Source: Curvularia sp. ZM96 (taxonomy: Eukaryota; Ascomycota; Dothideomycetes; Pleosporales; Pleosporaceae). Taken from it: 64,000 bases of DNA. The position numbers were made by a program, and so were the translations under genes. Below the pieces are notes generated by a model. That model ran no database searches and was not told the DNA's origin. It saw only the letters and a list, made by a program, of their open reading frames with translations. The first letter of the stretch is position 1. Every line of letters begins with the position of its first letter. Positions 32,441-41,701 of this stretch are shown piece by piece. Where the stretch lies: the NCBI GenBank assembly GCA_022457065.1, contig JAJGBQ010000004.1:310001-374000 (forward strand), in the 5' to 3' direction.

Positions 32441-34366
32441 TCAATGCTTCCTCTTGGAACCGCTTCTGCCCAGTCCCGTGCGCGAGGCAAAGTTGGGTGC
32501 AAAGTCGTCGAAGCCAGTGTCTTCGTCATCAAACGTACTGACGTAGACTGGCTGCGTGGTGTGGACCTTGCGGCCATCAGAAGTTCGGGTGGGTGGAAGT
32601 GCGCTGTCCATGTAGCGCAAGTCCCACGGATCAGCCGTTGGTGATGCTACAGAAAACGGATTGTCTTGGGTGAGCGAGGGACGGCGGGCTGATGGTGGAC
32701 GCGCATAGTCTTGGTTGAAGTTCTTTGGGAACGACAGTGGTGGCGGTGCGCGTGTCCTCGTCTGCTGTCGGGTGGAGTAATCCGTGGCATTGGCAGTGGG
32801 TGGGTTGGGTTGCGAGATGCTTGGGCGGCGCCTGCTGGAAGTGTTGACAAGTCCAGACGGACGTGTGATGGAGGCAGCGCTGTCACGGCGCGGCTTGTTC
32901 GGGGTGTTGGCGCTCGACAAGGATCGGTCGCCGCCGCGAGGATCGTAGTATGCGGATGACTCTTGCTGCTGTCGAGCAGCCGCTCTCCTCTCCTCTCGCT
33001 CCCGCGCTTCTGCAGCCTGCTTCTCGGTCTGCATGAAGAGGGTGTCGGCCTCCAGGAGGCGCTGTTGCTCGGCCTGCTCCTGGGGAGTCATCATGGAAGA
33101 CATCCTTCGAGAGCTAGATGGACGCTTGGTGGTGTCGGCGGTTGGAGGCTTGGATCTTTCCTTCTTGCGATCCTTTGCCCTCTGCTCCTCTCGCTCTTGC
33201 TCCAGACGCTCCAACTTCTTGCGCTCGCGCTCTTCTTGCGCTAGGCGTTCCAACCTCTTACGCTCGCGTTCCTCTTGCTCAAGGCGCTCCAGTCTCTTGC
33301 GCTCGCGCTCTTCCTGCTCCAAGCGTTCTAGCCGCTTGCGCTCGCGCTCTGCTTCGCGGATTGCTGCACGCTCCTTCTCCTTCTCGGCCAGTGACCTCTC
33401 GGCTCGTTCCTTTTCGCGGGCTTCGTAGCGGCCAAGCTCGAAGCGGACATGCTTGTCATTCTCCGACTTCTCAACATCGGCAGCCAGTCTTCGACTGACA
33501 TCTTCAAAGACTTGATCTTCACTGGACTTCTTTCGTCGTTGGCTGCTGTTCTTTGCGGGACGGGAAGCCTCAGCTATCCCAGAACTGGCACGAGAAGAGC
33601 CAGAGTGATCGGCATACTGGTCATAATCAAGCGGATGCGGGCTAGTGGGTGTTTGAGTAGCTTGAGCAGGCTCCCTTGGTACGATCCTTTTGGTCTTGTA
33701 TGAACCTGAAGACATTCCATGCTGTGGCCAGGTGGGAGATGCAGGGTCGGTAGTAGAGTGGTGGATGATGGTGGCAGAGGGGCGAGTGCTTCGCCGAGTA
33801 GCAGACGGGTCAAAGTCATTCTCGGACGGCACAAGCAGCGAGGGTGTCTGGCTAGAGGATGCCGATGGTGTGTGCCGGGAGTAATATCCATGGGGTGTAG
33901 AAAGAAAGGTGCTGGGTTGGTCAAAGGCAGGCGGTGGTAAAGGGGCTTCTGGGAAGCCAGTCCGTAGAGTGTAAGATGCCTCCGACTCTCCTGAATCCAC
34001 GGCGGCATCATTCGACCCAAAAGAACCAGATGAATGGCGTTTGTGGGTCTTTGCTGAGATGGATAGGGAGGAGTACTTGCTGCTCTTTCCTTTCTTGGGG
34101 CCAATTTCGATAATGATCTCGGGGTTGATGCGCTGGCCATCCCGGGTGGAGGGCCGGCTGCCACTGTTGGATGGGCGGCGACGCTGTGTGAGATAGGTTC
34201 CAGAACTGGTAGGTGTCGGTGGGTTGACTGGAGAAGGTGTCTCGTCGCGCGAGGCAGACCCCCTCTGGTGGACGTAGGAAGTAGGCACTCTTCGAATATC
34301 TCGGCATGGTTTACCACTGCGCGCCTTGTCGCAGAGGTAGGTGCGGTCGCCTTCCATTCGGCACAT
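32441..34366 (-). CDS. Coiled-coil, Ser/Arg-rich protein of unknown function
   Basis: Single exon, 641 residues. I do not recognise a catalytic domain. The first 20 residues contain a Cys-bearing segment (MCRMEGDRTYLCDKARSGKP), then long Ser/Thr/Pro-rich disorder with many SP sites. At ~335-395 there is a strongly charged coiled coil built from four tandem copies of about 14 residues (core ERERKRLERLEQEE). Another disordered stretch follows, and the tail is basic (GRSGSKRKH). The short N-terminal and basic motifs with central coiled coil suggest a scaffold or cytoskeleton/nuclear protein, but no function can be assigned. The frame is open over 1.9 kb on coding-like codons and is flanked upstream by a long non-coding leader region, so the gene is real. 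Confidence 0.8.
   Translation of the reverse strand: MCRMEGDRTYLCDKARSGKPCRDIRRVPTSYVHQRGSASRDETPSPVNPPTPTSSGTYLTQRRRPSNSGSRPSTRDGQRINPEIIIEIGPKKGKSSKYSSLSISAKTHKRHSSGSFGSNDAAVDSGESEASYTLRTGFPEAPLPPPAFDQPSTFLSTPHGYYSRHTPSASSSQTPSLLVPSENDFDPSATRRSTRPSATIIHHSTTDPASPTWPQHGMSSGSYKTKRIVPREPAQATQTPTSPHPLDYDQYADHSGSSRASSGIAEASRPAKNSSQRRKKSSEDQVFEDVSRRLAADVEKSENDKHVRFELGRYEAREKERAERSLAEKEKERAAIREAERERKRLERLEQEERERKRLERLEQEERERKRLERLAQEERERKKLERLEQEREEQRAKDRKKERSKPPTADTTKRPSSSRRMSSMMTPQEQAEQQRLLEADTLFMQTEKQAAEAREREERRAAARQQQESSAYYDPRGGDRSLSSANTPNKPRRDSAASITRPSGLVNTSSRRRPSISQPNPPTANATDYSTRQQTRTRAPPPLSFPKNFNQDYARPPSARRPSLTQDNPFSVASPTADPWDLRYMDSALPPTRTSDGRKVHTTQPVYVSTFDDEDTGFDDFAPNFASRTGLGRSGSKRKH
33189..33352 (-). 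repeat. Tandem 42-bp repeats encoding a coiled coil
   Basis: About four degenerate 42-bp copies inside the coiled-coil gene, each encoding 14 residues around KRLERLEQEERER. A 14-residue period equals two heptads, so copy-number changes would keep the helix in register. Confidence 0.8.
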
Positions 34367-37300
34367 GGTAGCGACGAGAGGTGAGTAATACCCGAGCCAA
34401 GTAGTGTTGACGTCTTTGGCGGGTAATGTCCCGGTGGGTGGTGGTAGGTGGTGTGGTCAGGACAACTTGGGCAAGTTAATCACTGAAAGGAAATGTTTGA
34501 CCAAGTTGGACGCAGGGTATAAGGAAGACAAACCCGATGAGTCAAACAAATAACGCACGTGTGATAGTGATTTCCGGATAGTGCTGGGCAGCTGGGTGTA
34601 TTTAAGGGCGCAGGTAATGGCCCGGCTGAGACAAGCGCCGGACAGGATGAGTATACTTAGGCAGTCAAGGAGGCGTAGGCCCGAAAGCGCAGGAGTCAGA
34701 GAGGCAAAAGTATAATAATAAATGCGACACAATGAAGGCGAGATGAGACGATGTGGATCCTGTGCAGCAGAGTGAGAGAGAGTAGAACGCAGCCCTGCTG
34801 GGCGGGCCGTGGGCTTTAAGTGGCGAGCAGTGTTGGTTGAGTGTAGCCTGAACATGGGCAGCGTGAGTGGACATGGGGATGAGCCTCAGCACCAAGTACC
34901 AGTGCCAGGCTGCAGCGGCGGGCACGACGGGCAGAATGGGCCATTGCATGAACATGATCCGGGCGCTCTGGGGCCAGGTTTCTCCTGCTGCGCAGCGGTG
35001 AATTGCACAGCCCGCGAGCGACCGAAGCCATGGCCCCCCCTCCCACACCAGACCCTGGTCGCAACCGGTGTAGACTGGTCGCAACTGGTGTGGGCGGGTG
35101 TCGTGTGCCTGGTAATCACTGAGGAAAAAAAACCAGACCACGGCAGTATTGGGGCGCGAGGAGATTGTCGAGGGCGCAAAGCAGAGGGCGCATCCCCGCG
35201 TTGGCGTACACACATGTCTTAGACTCGATGGGCATCAATGGAGAGATTGCCGACGTTGGAGCGCGGTTTCTCCCAGGATGATGGCCGCCCTCGGCTTGGG
35301 CTCTGCTCCATTGAGGGTGCTCTGGGGGCAGAATTGCACTCGGAGGGAGTGCTGATGGAGTCGTCGTGGCCGAAATGCGGATGGCGCGCCGTCAGCTGCA
35401 AAAAAAATTGGCGAATGCAGGCGGAGGCTATGCAGTCAGTCGCGGATGCCAAACCGGATGTGCTTGACGCCAGGCACCAGGAGGTTGCCATTTGCTGGTG
35501 CGAGCCCAATGGCCAAGGGGATTGGCCGGAGTGGGCCTGGTGATGGTGGTGAGGATGATGCAGGCCGGGTGCATTGCAGCACCCTCATTGTCACAAAGTG
35601 AGTGCGAGTGGATGAGGAGCGAGGGCGGCGACGTCGGAGAGGCAAGAGCAGGCCATGTGAACGCGGCAGCCACCTTGCTGCCTTGCGCCATGGACCGTCG
35701 CGGCAAGAGCAACACCGCAGCGTGCGTCACGCCTGCCGCGCACAAAGACGACGACGAGACGATTTTTTGTCAGCGCATCTGATGGCAACCGCCTTCTCCA
35801 CCTCCATCTCCACCTCGACCGCCGCGCTCCCGCCCGCTGCGTCGGCTCGCGCTCCACCCACCACGCGCGCCCATTACCAATATCCACAGATGACTTGCCC
35901 GTCTCATCATTTCGGCGGTGCTCTAGCGGCTGCGTTCACGCCCTCTGATACGGTCGCCTCTCTAGCGCGTATTTCCAACCTGCTTTCAATATACGACACC
36001 GCTATTTCTGCCAATTTCCCAGACAAGCCGCCAGATTGGGGAGTAAGCACCGCCACAGTGGGCAGCCACGATGGTGAGCAGCCACACCATCGCTTCCTAC
36101 AGCGCGCTCTTCGGCACTTTGGCCTCATCGGCCTGACAAATGGACAGGACGCGATAACAGAGGGTTCCAGAAATGCTCACCAGCACGCCTGAGCTCCCCG
36201 TCGCCGGCCTCGAAATCAATGCGGTGCGCGGCCGTTCTTGCCAGTTGCACCGCGGGTACTTCCTAGCATGCATGTACTGTGCCTGGGAGCACCTTCCGAA
36301 TACACTCACTGCCCCGACGTCATATCCGCGACCTCAACACCAAAATAATTTTTCTAAATATCAAACACTAACAAAACTTCTGCCCCACCCAAGCATCACC
36401 ATTATCATCACCAGCCTCATTCTATCTTTGTAGCTCAGCCACAAAGGCCCCAGCCAAACGAGCCGCCCAGTTACAAGAGTTAGGCGTGCCGTGCCGTGCC
36501 ACATTCCTTCCCACACCTTCATCACAATTGCACAATTGCACACTTGCTCAGCCCCGCCGCGCATCGTTGCCCAGCTCAGGGTTCGCATCAAGATGGTCTT
36601 TGGCCAAGTCATTTCAAGAATGGCGTCGAGCCTATCCGGCTCCACCTCTGTGGGTTGGGCATCGCCAACTATCGCCGACATCAGGAAACACTTGTCTTGG
36701 CTTAACAACGCCATCGTTGCAGGCATCCTGGTCTCAGCCTAGGAGGTGCAAAGACATACTTCCGCTACCATCAGGCCAAACGGTTCTTCGCGCCCGACTC
36801 ATGCAGAGTAGATTCGCGTATATTCGAGGCACCTCGTTCAGCATCCCTACCCTTACGACGGCTCGCAGTCGCTCATGGTATGCTCCTTTGTGTAAATGCC
36901 GCTCTCCGCAAACGTCGCTACCCAACTAGCGCTTAGGCGCATGCCCAAAGTTCAACCCATCCTACAGTCGGGCCCTAGGTATCCCCAGCACTACTCCCGT
37001 ACCCTTCCGGCTCGTCTCGCCTGTCCAATATGTAAGCAAAATCAGCTCCGGGCCTTTCTTCCTGCCCGGCGACCACTGAGAGTATACCACAGGAACAACA
37101 AGCTTTCAACAGGGATACCATCGAAGCTGAAGTGTGTTTCACTGTGCCAAGGAATTGGTCATCTTTGCTTAGAAAAAATCGCTGCAACCGGTATACAGAC
37201 GGATGGTGCGTACTGATCGGTACGAATTACCGTAGTAGGCCTCCGATCACCCACTCTACCGATTACAAACACACGGCTGCCTCACGGAGCTTACTCGGTA

Positions 37301-37894
37301 CAACCACCCACATCCGAGTAACTTCTTGTACTACCTACACGCAATATCCCCCCGGTGCCTAGTCGTTGATCATACGTACAACAGAGAAGAATACCTCGAC
37401 ACGAACTGAACCCACATTTGCTTTCTCCAGGCAAGACACACTTCTCTCCACCCTTGTCACTGCTACGTACTCCCGCCTGGCCCCCAAAGCAAAGCCTCCT
37501 AAACTCAGCTCCCTTCACACTCTCCTACGCTATCGAAAAGTATCTGAAACCAATAGTGGTGCCTAATATATGTCTCACTTGATAGGCACACAAGTGGCAT
37601 GCGAGTCGTGTCTCTCCCGATGCCATTCGTACGCTGCCTGACCCCCATTTTGACAAAGTGTACCTTTGTGCCTCTGTGTCAGGCCATGTTTGCCCCTTGG
37701 ATTCCAAACTCTGTAAGCTTTGTATGTATGTGTTGGTGTTTGTCCTGAACACATTTTAGCCAGCAGAGTAAGCATGCCAACCCTCCCAACTCAGCCAGGT
37801 AAGCAAGCAAGGCAATGTTCTCCTTTTAGGTACTGTACAGGTATTTATTGATTCTTCCTAAACAAACTCTACAAAAATCATACATGCCACTTCT
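34367..37894. other. 3.5-kb region with no convincing gene
   Basis: Between the start of the coiled-coil gene and the stop of MRP51. Several frames of 70-200 codons occur on both strands, but they overlap one another, are Arg/Ala/Pro-rich in GC-rich DNA, and show no domain. Part of it is likely promoter and a long 5' leader of the coiled-coil gene. An unrecognised small gene or a non-coding RNA cannot be excluded. Confidence 0.4.
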
Positions 37895-39763
37895 TTAATC
37901 ACTCCTCAGCGCATCTGCCACGCCCGGAAACCCCGGCGGCGGCGTCCCCTTACCCTTTGGCGTGACGCTCTCTAGGAACTGACTAAACTTGAGCGCCTCA
38001 CCACTCTGCTCATCCAGCTCTTTGACCCCGCTCTTGCCCATACTCGTGCCAAGGCCACGCAGCGGGTCGTCGTCGACATGGTCTCGGACGGGTGGGCGGT
38101 CGTCGAGCTCGCCTCTCGCGACGGCGACTTCGGGGCCCGTCGACCGCTTGAGCTTGATGTGGATGCGGCCGTCGTTGGTCACGCTGCCGAAGAGGGGTTG
38201 CACGGGGATCTTGCGGCCACCGGGCGTGTCAATGTCAATGGTCTCGACGTCCTTTGCGCCCACAATGTTGGCCCGCGAGGCAGACATGGTCTCTGTGCTC
38301 TTGAACTGGTCATTTGCCACAAAGCCGCCTACACCTAGACGCGCGTACATTTCGTTCTTGGTGCCGGTGCGGCGCGCTTGCACCACACGTGCCGGTACGG
38401 GTGCGTGGCTGGCTTGCGGGCCGAGGATCGGGTGGTTGGCCATGTAGGATTTTGTGCGCAGGTAGCCTAGACCGGCGCTCGGGTGTGTCGATAAGGGTGC
38501 GGTTTCCTGGTCAAACGAGTATTGGTCCACGTCGCGGCTCGATGCGTCTTGGGCATACGCCTTGTACTTGAACTTGATGGCTGGCAGCCTCAGGAAAGGC
38601 AGAATGAGCTTGCTGACGAGCTTGCTCGCCAATGGGTCGTTTGCAGTCTCCTTGCGAAGGGCTCTGATGCCAGCGTTGATGTCGTCTTGTGTAATGTGAC
38701 GCAGAGCCTTTTCTTGTTGCTCATGCCATTTTTCGGCTTCTTTGATATCCATCGGTGGCGTGTTCTGTGACTTTGCCGCGGCGAGACGGCGAGACGTGTA
38801 AATCTCGTTCTTGACAAACTCAACAAGATACTTGTTGAACTCTGCCTTGCGAGCGGTGATTTCCTTGCTGAGATAGGCAACAAAGTCGTCGGCGCCCATG
38901 CCTGGCAGCCAAGGACCATCGTGTTTCCACCGCTTGGTGTTGTGCACAGCGGGGTCTACAGGAGGTGGAGTGAATGGTCTAAAAGGTGTGGATCCGGACT
39001 CCAGTGTCTGCCTCAGTGTCTGCCTTGCTTGCTTCTGTTCTTGCTCGAAAGCCGTAAATTCATCCAGCCAAGGAACAGAACCTGAAACCTGTTTCCTTGC
39101 CTTGTTCGCTTCTTTCTGGAAAGCCTCAAAGTCGGCAAGTTCGGTAACCCAACCACGGGCCCTCCAACTGGCCTGCTTCTCTGCCCACTTCTCTTTCCAG
39201 GTAGCGTTGAAGGCTTCCCGTTCGGCCTTGGCTCGTTCCGCAGGCATGCTCTTCTTGAGTGCCTTGAGATAAAGTCCAGCCTCGTCCAAACCCATATCAG
39301 TATCATAACTCGTGGTATCGTCGCGGACTTCGAATGCTCCTCCAGGTGGCGCACCACTCAAGTCCATGTCCCTCATCTGCGTCATGCCCTTCATCATCGG
39401 AACGCCCATCTCTTCCCACTTTTGCCTTGTCCGCACATGATCGGCCGCTGAGTCGAAGTCGGTAACATGCTCAATGGTATCCAGTTGGGTCACTCTCAGC
39501 ACAGGGTCGCTGACTTGGACAAGGTGACTCCGCGAGGGGATTGGTCGTTTCAGACCCCAATCGCCGCGTGCTAGCGATGCCTTTGTGGTGGCAATGGCCT
39601 GGTGGGTAGGATATGGTAGCGTTGCTGTGTCAGAGGCCTTGGTAATGCCCGCGCCAAATGTCTCGCTAACGGGTGGCCGTGGGAGCGGTTTCGGCAGCGA
39701 GAAAAGTCGGGAATTTCGCAAAAGGTGGGCCGTCGGGGAGAGAGACTGGCGGTTTAGAGCCAT
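37895..39763 (-). CDS. MRP51: Mitochondrial small-subunit ribosomal protein MRP51
   Basis: Single exon, 622 residues. The N-terminus is a typical basic mitochondrial presequence (MALNRQSLSPTAHLLRNSRL) leading into the conserved fungal MRP51 block FSLPKPLPRPPVS, then GDWGLKRPIPSRS and RVTQLDTIEHVTDFDSAADH. MRP51 belongs to the mitochondrial 37S ribosomal subunit and in yeast is needed for translation of mRNAs through their 5' leaders. The middle is Lys/Glu/Trp-rich helix (AERAKAEREAFNATWKEKW). Length is greater than the yeast protein, as usual in filamentous fungi. Identification rests on the N-terminal block and overall layout and is fairly secure. Confidence 0.82.
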   Translation of the reverse strand: MALNRQSLSPTAHLLRNSRLFSLPKPLPRPPVSETFGAGITKASDTATLPYPTHQAIATTKASLARGDWGLKRPIPSRSHLVQVSDPVLRVTQLDTIEHVTDFDSAADHVRTRQKWEEMGVPMMKGMTQMRDMDLSGAPPGGAFEVRDDTTSYDTDMGLDEAGLYLKALKKSMPAERAKAEREAFNATWKEKWAEKQASWRARGWVTELADFEAFQKEANKARKQVSGSVPWLDEFTAFEQEQKQARQTLRQTLESGSTPFRPFTPPPVDPAVHNTKRWKHDGPWLPGMGADDFVAYLSKEITARKAEFNKYLVEFVKNEIYTSRRLAAAKSQNTPPMDIKEAEKWHEQQEKALRHITQDDINAGIRALRKETANDPLASKLVSKLILPFLRLPAIKFKYKAYAQDASSRDVDQYSFDQETAPLSTHPSAGLGYLRTKSYMANHPILGPQASHAPVPARVVQARRTGTKNEMYARLGVGGFVANDQFKSTETMSASRANIVGAKDVETIDIDTPGGRKIPVQPLFGSVTNDGRIHIKLKRSTGPEVAVARGELDDRPPVRDHVDDDPLRGLGTSMGKSGVKELDEQSGEALKFSQFLESVTPKGKGTPPPGFPGVADALRSD

Positions 39764-40301
39764 GTTGGCGATGCGACAGCCGCGGGCGGGCGTTCAATGG
39801 CGGCTGAAGTAGTCCCATTGGCAATTGCGAGCAAATGTCGACGATGGATTTGCGGCGATGCGGTCCGTGCGCACCTCCGCGGCTTGTGCTGGGGTTGTGT
39901 GCATGGTAAAAGTTAGGACCAACACATGCAAGTGAGAATGATCTTGAGCAACGTATGCATCTATTGGTTGGAAAGTTGCTAAACACAACAATCTATGCTA
40001 TCTATTATTTTTGTCCCAAGGGGAGCATTTTGCAACTGTTTCAGCTACTACAATGGTCACCCTCCAGTTGTCAACAGGGTCGGCAATCGCCGCGCAGTCT
40101 GTACAAGGTAGTATCACTTCCAACTACTATGCAGGTTCAGGTCTCGGACCTATGGTGACAGAACACGAATTGCTCGCTTGCAGTTTGGCTGCTCAACGTC
40201 TTGAAGCAGGTATCAAGTGCATGGCTTCCACTAGCATCGACGTCTGGTGCTGGTTTTCTTGTGGCTGGTGATAAAGAAAGTTTTGACGGTGAGCTGTCTG
40301 A
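39764..40301. other. Intergenic region: MRP51 promoter and Rtr1 3' end
   Basis: 538 bp between two genes on the same strand. It includes the MRP51 upstream region. No ORF is supported. Confidence 0.45.
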
Positions 40302-41204
40302 TCATCCCGGTAGGTGCTTGTCCCAGTCCTGTGCATCATCTTTGGCGTCTTCGTCGTCATCTTCGTCCTTCCTGTTGATGCGTGGTACGTGGCCTTCAAT
40401 GGCCATGGTGTGGTCAGACGTCTGACTAGGAAGCGAGGGCGGCTGCGGGGGTGCGTTGTTGGACGGCCGTTCTAGGATCTGGTCTTGGACAAGATCATTA
40501 TTCGCCTTTGTTACTTGGCCCGGCTTCTCTCCTCGCTCAAGTGCCAGGTCGGCCATGGCATCCTCGCGGGCGGCCCAGGCTGCATTGAGATCCTCGTCTT
40601 CCTCGCTCTCTTTTGTAGACGCGACTTTCTGCTTCGGCCGCAGGGGCAGCGCCATCCGGTGTTCCTCCTCGTTTTCTACCATAAGCTCGATCTTGTCACC
40701 GTACCCGCCGTGTCGCAACCATGCCGGTTCCTCGCTCAACTGCACTTTCACGTACAGCGCCCGTTTTGCACAGTCGTCTGAGCACCACACCTCGAGCACC
40801 TTCCTGTCGACTATCTGCACGCCGTCGTCTGTGTCGACAAACTGTTTCTTCGCCGTTGACCGCGCTTTCCTCTTGGGCCGCGAGCACAGAGCATAGCCGC
40901 ACTTGTCAGCGATGTTGCGCTCCTCAATCAGGGCGTCGTAGTCGGCAGGCTGGAACGGAACGATTGCCTTCTGAAAAAACTGGGCGTCCGACGGCGAGGG
41001 CCGCTTCGCATCAGCATCTGGCGACGAGGGAAAGTCCATGAGCGTCATGACGGCCTGGAGGACCTCGGCCTCGACGCGTTTGCGGTCCTCGAGAACAGAG
41101 GCATGGTGGCGGGCGACTGCGAGATGGCGAGGGTTGACGGGTTTCCTGCCCGGCGGCGCGTTGGCAGCGACGGTCGAGTTTTTGAGGATGGACTTGGGCT
41201 GCAT
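40302..41204 (-). CDS. RTR1: RNA polymerase II CTD phosphatase Rtr1/RPAP2 homologue
   Basis: Single exon, 300 residues. The conserved core runs from FQPADYDALIEERNIADKCG through the zinc-binding pairs CGYALCSRP (Cys-x4-Cys) and CSDDCAKRALYVKVQLSEEP, which define the Rtr1/RPAP2 family. These proteins dephosphorylate or bind the Ser5-phosphorylated C-terminal domain of Rpb1 and help import and recycle RNA polymerase II. The N-terminal 100 residues form helices preceding the zinc site (LAVARHHASVLEDRKRVEAE), and the C-terminus is acidic (DEDDDEDAKDDAQDWDK), both normal for the family. It is divergent from BBC1, with 497 bp between starts. Confidence 0.92.
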   Translation of the reverse strand: MQPKSILKNSTVAANAPPGRKPVNPRHLAVARHHASVLEDRKRVEAEVLQAVMTLMDFPSSPDADAKRPSPSDAQFFQKAIVPFQPADYDALIEERNIADKCGYALCSRPKRKARSTAKKQFVDTDDGVQIVDRKVLEVWCSDDCAKRALYVKVQLSEEPAWLRHGGYGDKIELMVENEEEHRMALPLRPKQKVASTKESEEDEDLNAAWAAREDAMADLALERGEKPGQVTKANNDLVQDQILERPSNNAPPQPPSLPSQTSDHTMAIEGHVPRINRKDEDDDEDAKDDAQDWDKHLPG

Positions 41205-41701
41205 GTCTCTCTCGAAAGCGAGTCCGAGAGGGAGTGTCCGAGTTGGTGCTGGTGTTGGGATCGTCGGGTGCTAGAGGTCAGTGAAGTGGACCTGGTTGCG
41301 CCAACTGCCAAGCTGGGCGTCGGGCTGCGCGCGGGGCTGTTTTGAGCTTCGTCACCACACTGTCTCCACGAGGCTCCTGCCGGCCGCCCCCATCTTCTCT
41401 CCCCCCACCCGTCTCTACCACTCGACTCGCCCAGAGCTGTGTGGGTGCCCACGGTGAATGGTACGCCTCTCCAGTGCATCCGCGCCTCCCGCTGTCCCTC
41501 CCAATCTGACACACGCCTCATCACAGCTCCACCTAGACGACCCGCCGTGCACTTCGCCCTAGACAAGCTCCCGCCTGCACCAGCACATATACCTGCTGCA
41601 ACCCTTTTTTCTACCCGTGGCAGGGTCCGCAGCTATCACAGCCTAGCTCCCCGCCCACTACCACCAGAGTCGTCCCATCTGCACCACCCGAGCTCGTCGC
41701 C
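41205..41701. promoter_or_regulatory. Shared promoter region of RTR1 and BBC1
   Basis: 497 bp between divergent starts. The right half is C-rich and pyrimidine-rich, as expected of a leader for the downstream gene. No specific site was identified. Confidence 0.45.

Noticed and set aside
35602..36192. 196-codon plus-strand frame in the 3.5-kb gap
   Set aside because: Arg-rich start in GC-rich DNA with overlapping frames on both strands. No domain; more likely chance.
36591..36742. Short frame beginning MVFGQVISRMASS
   Set aside because: 49 codons after the ATG with no signal, domain or splice partner that I could find.
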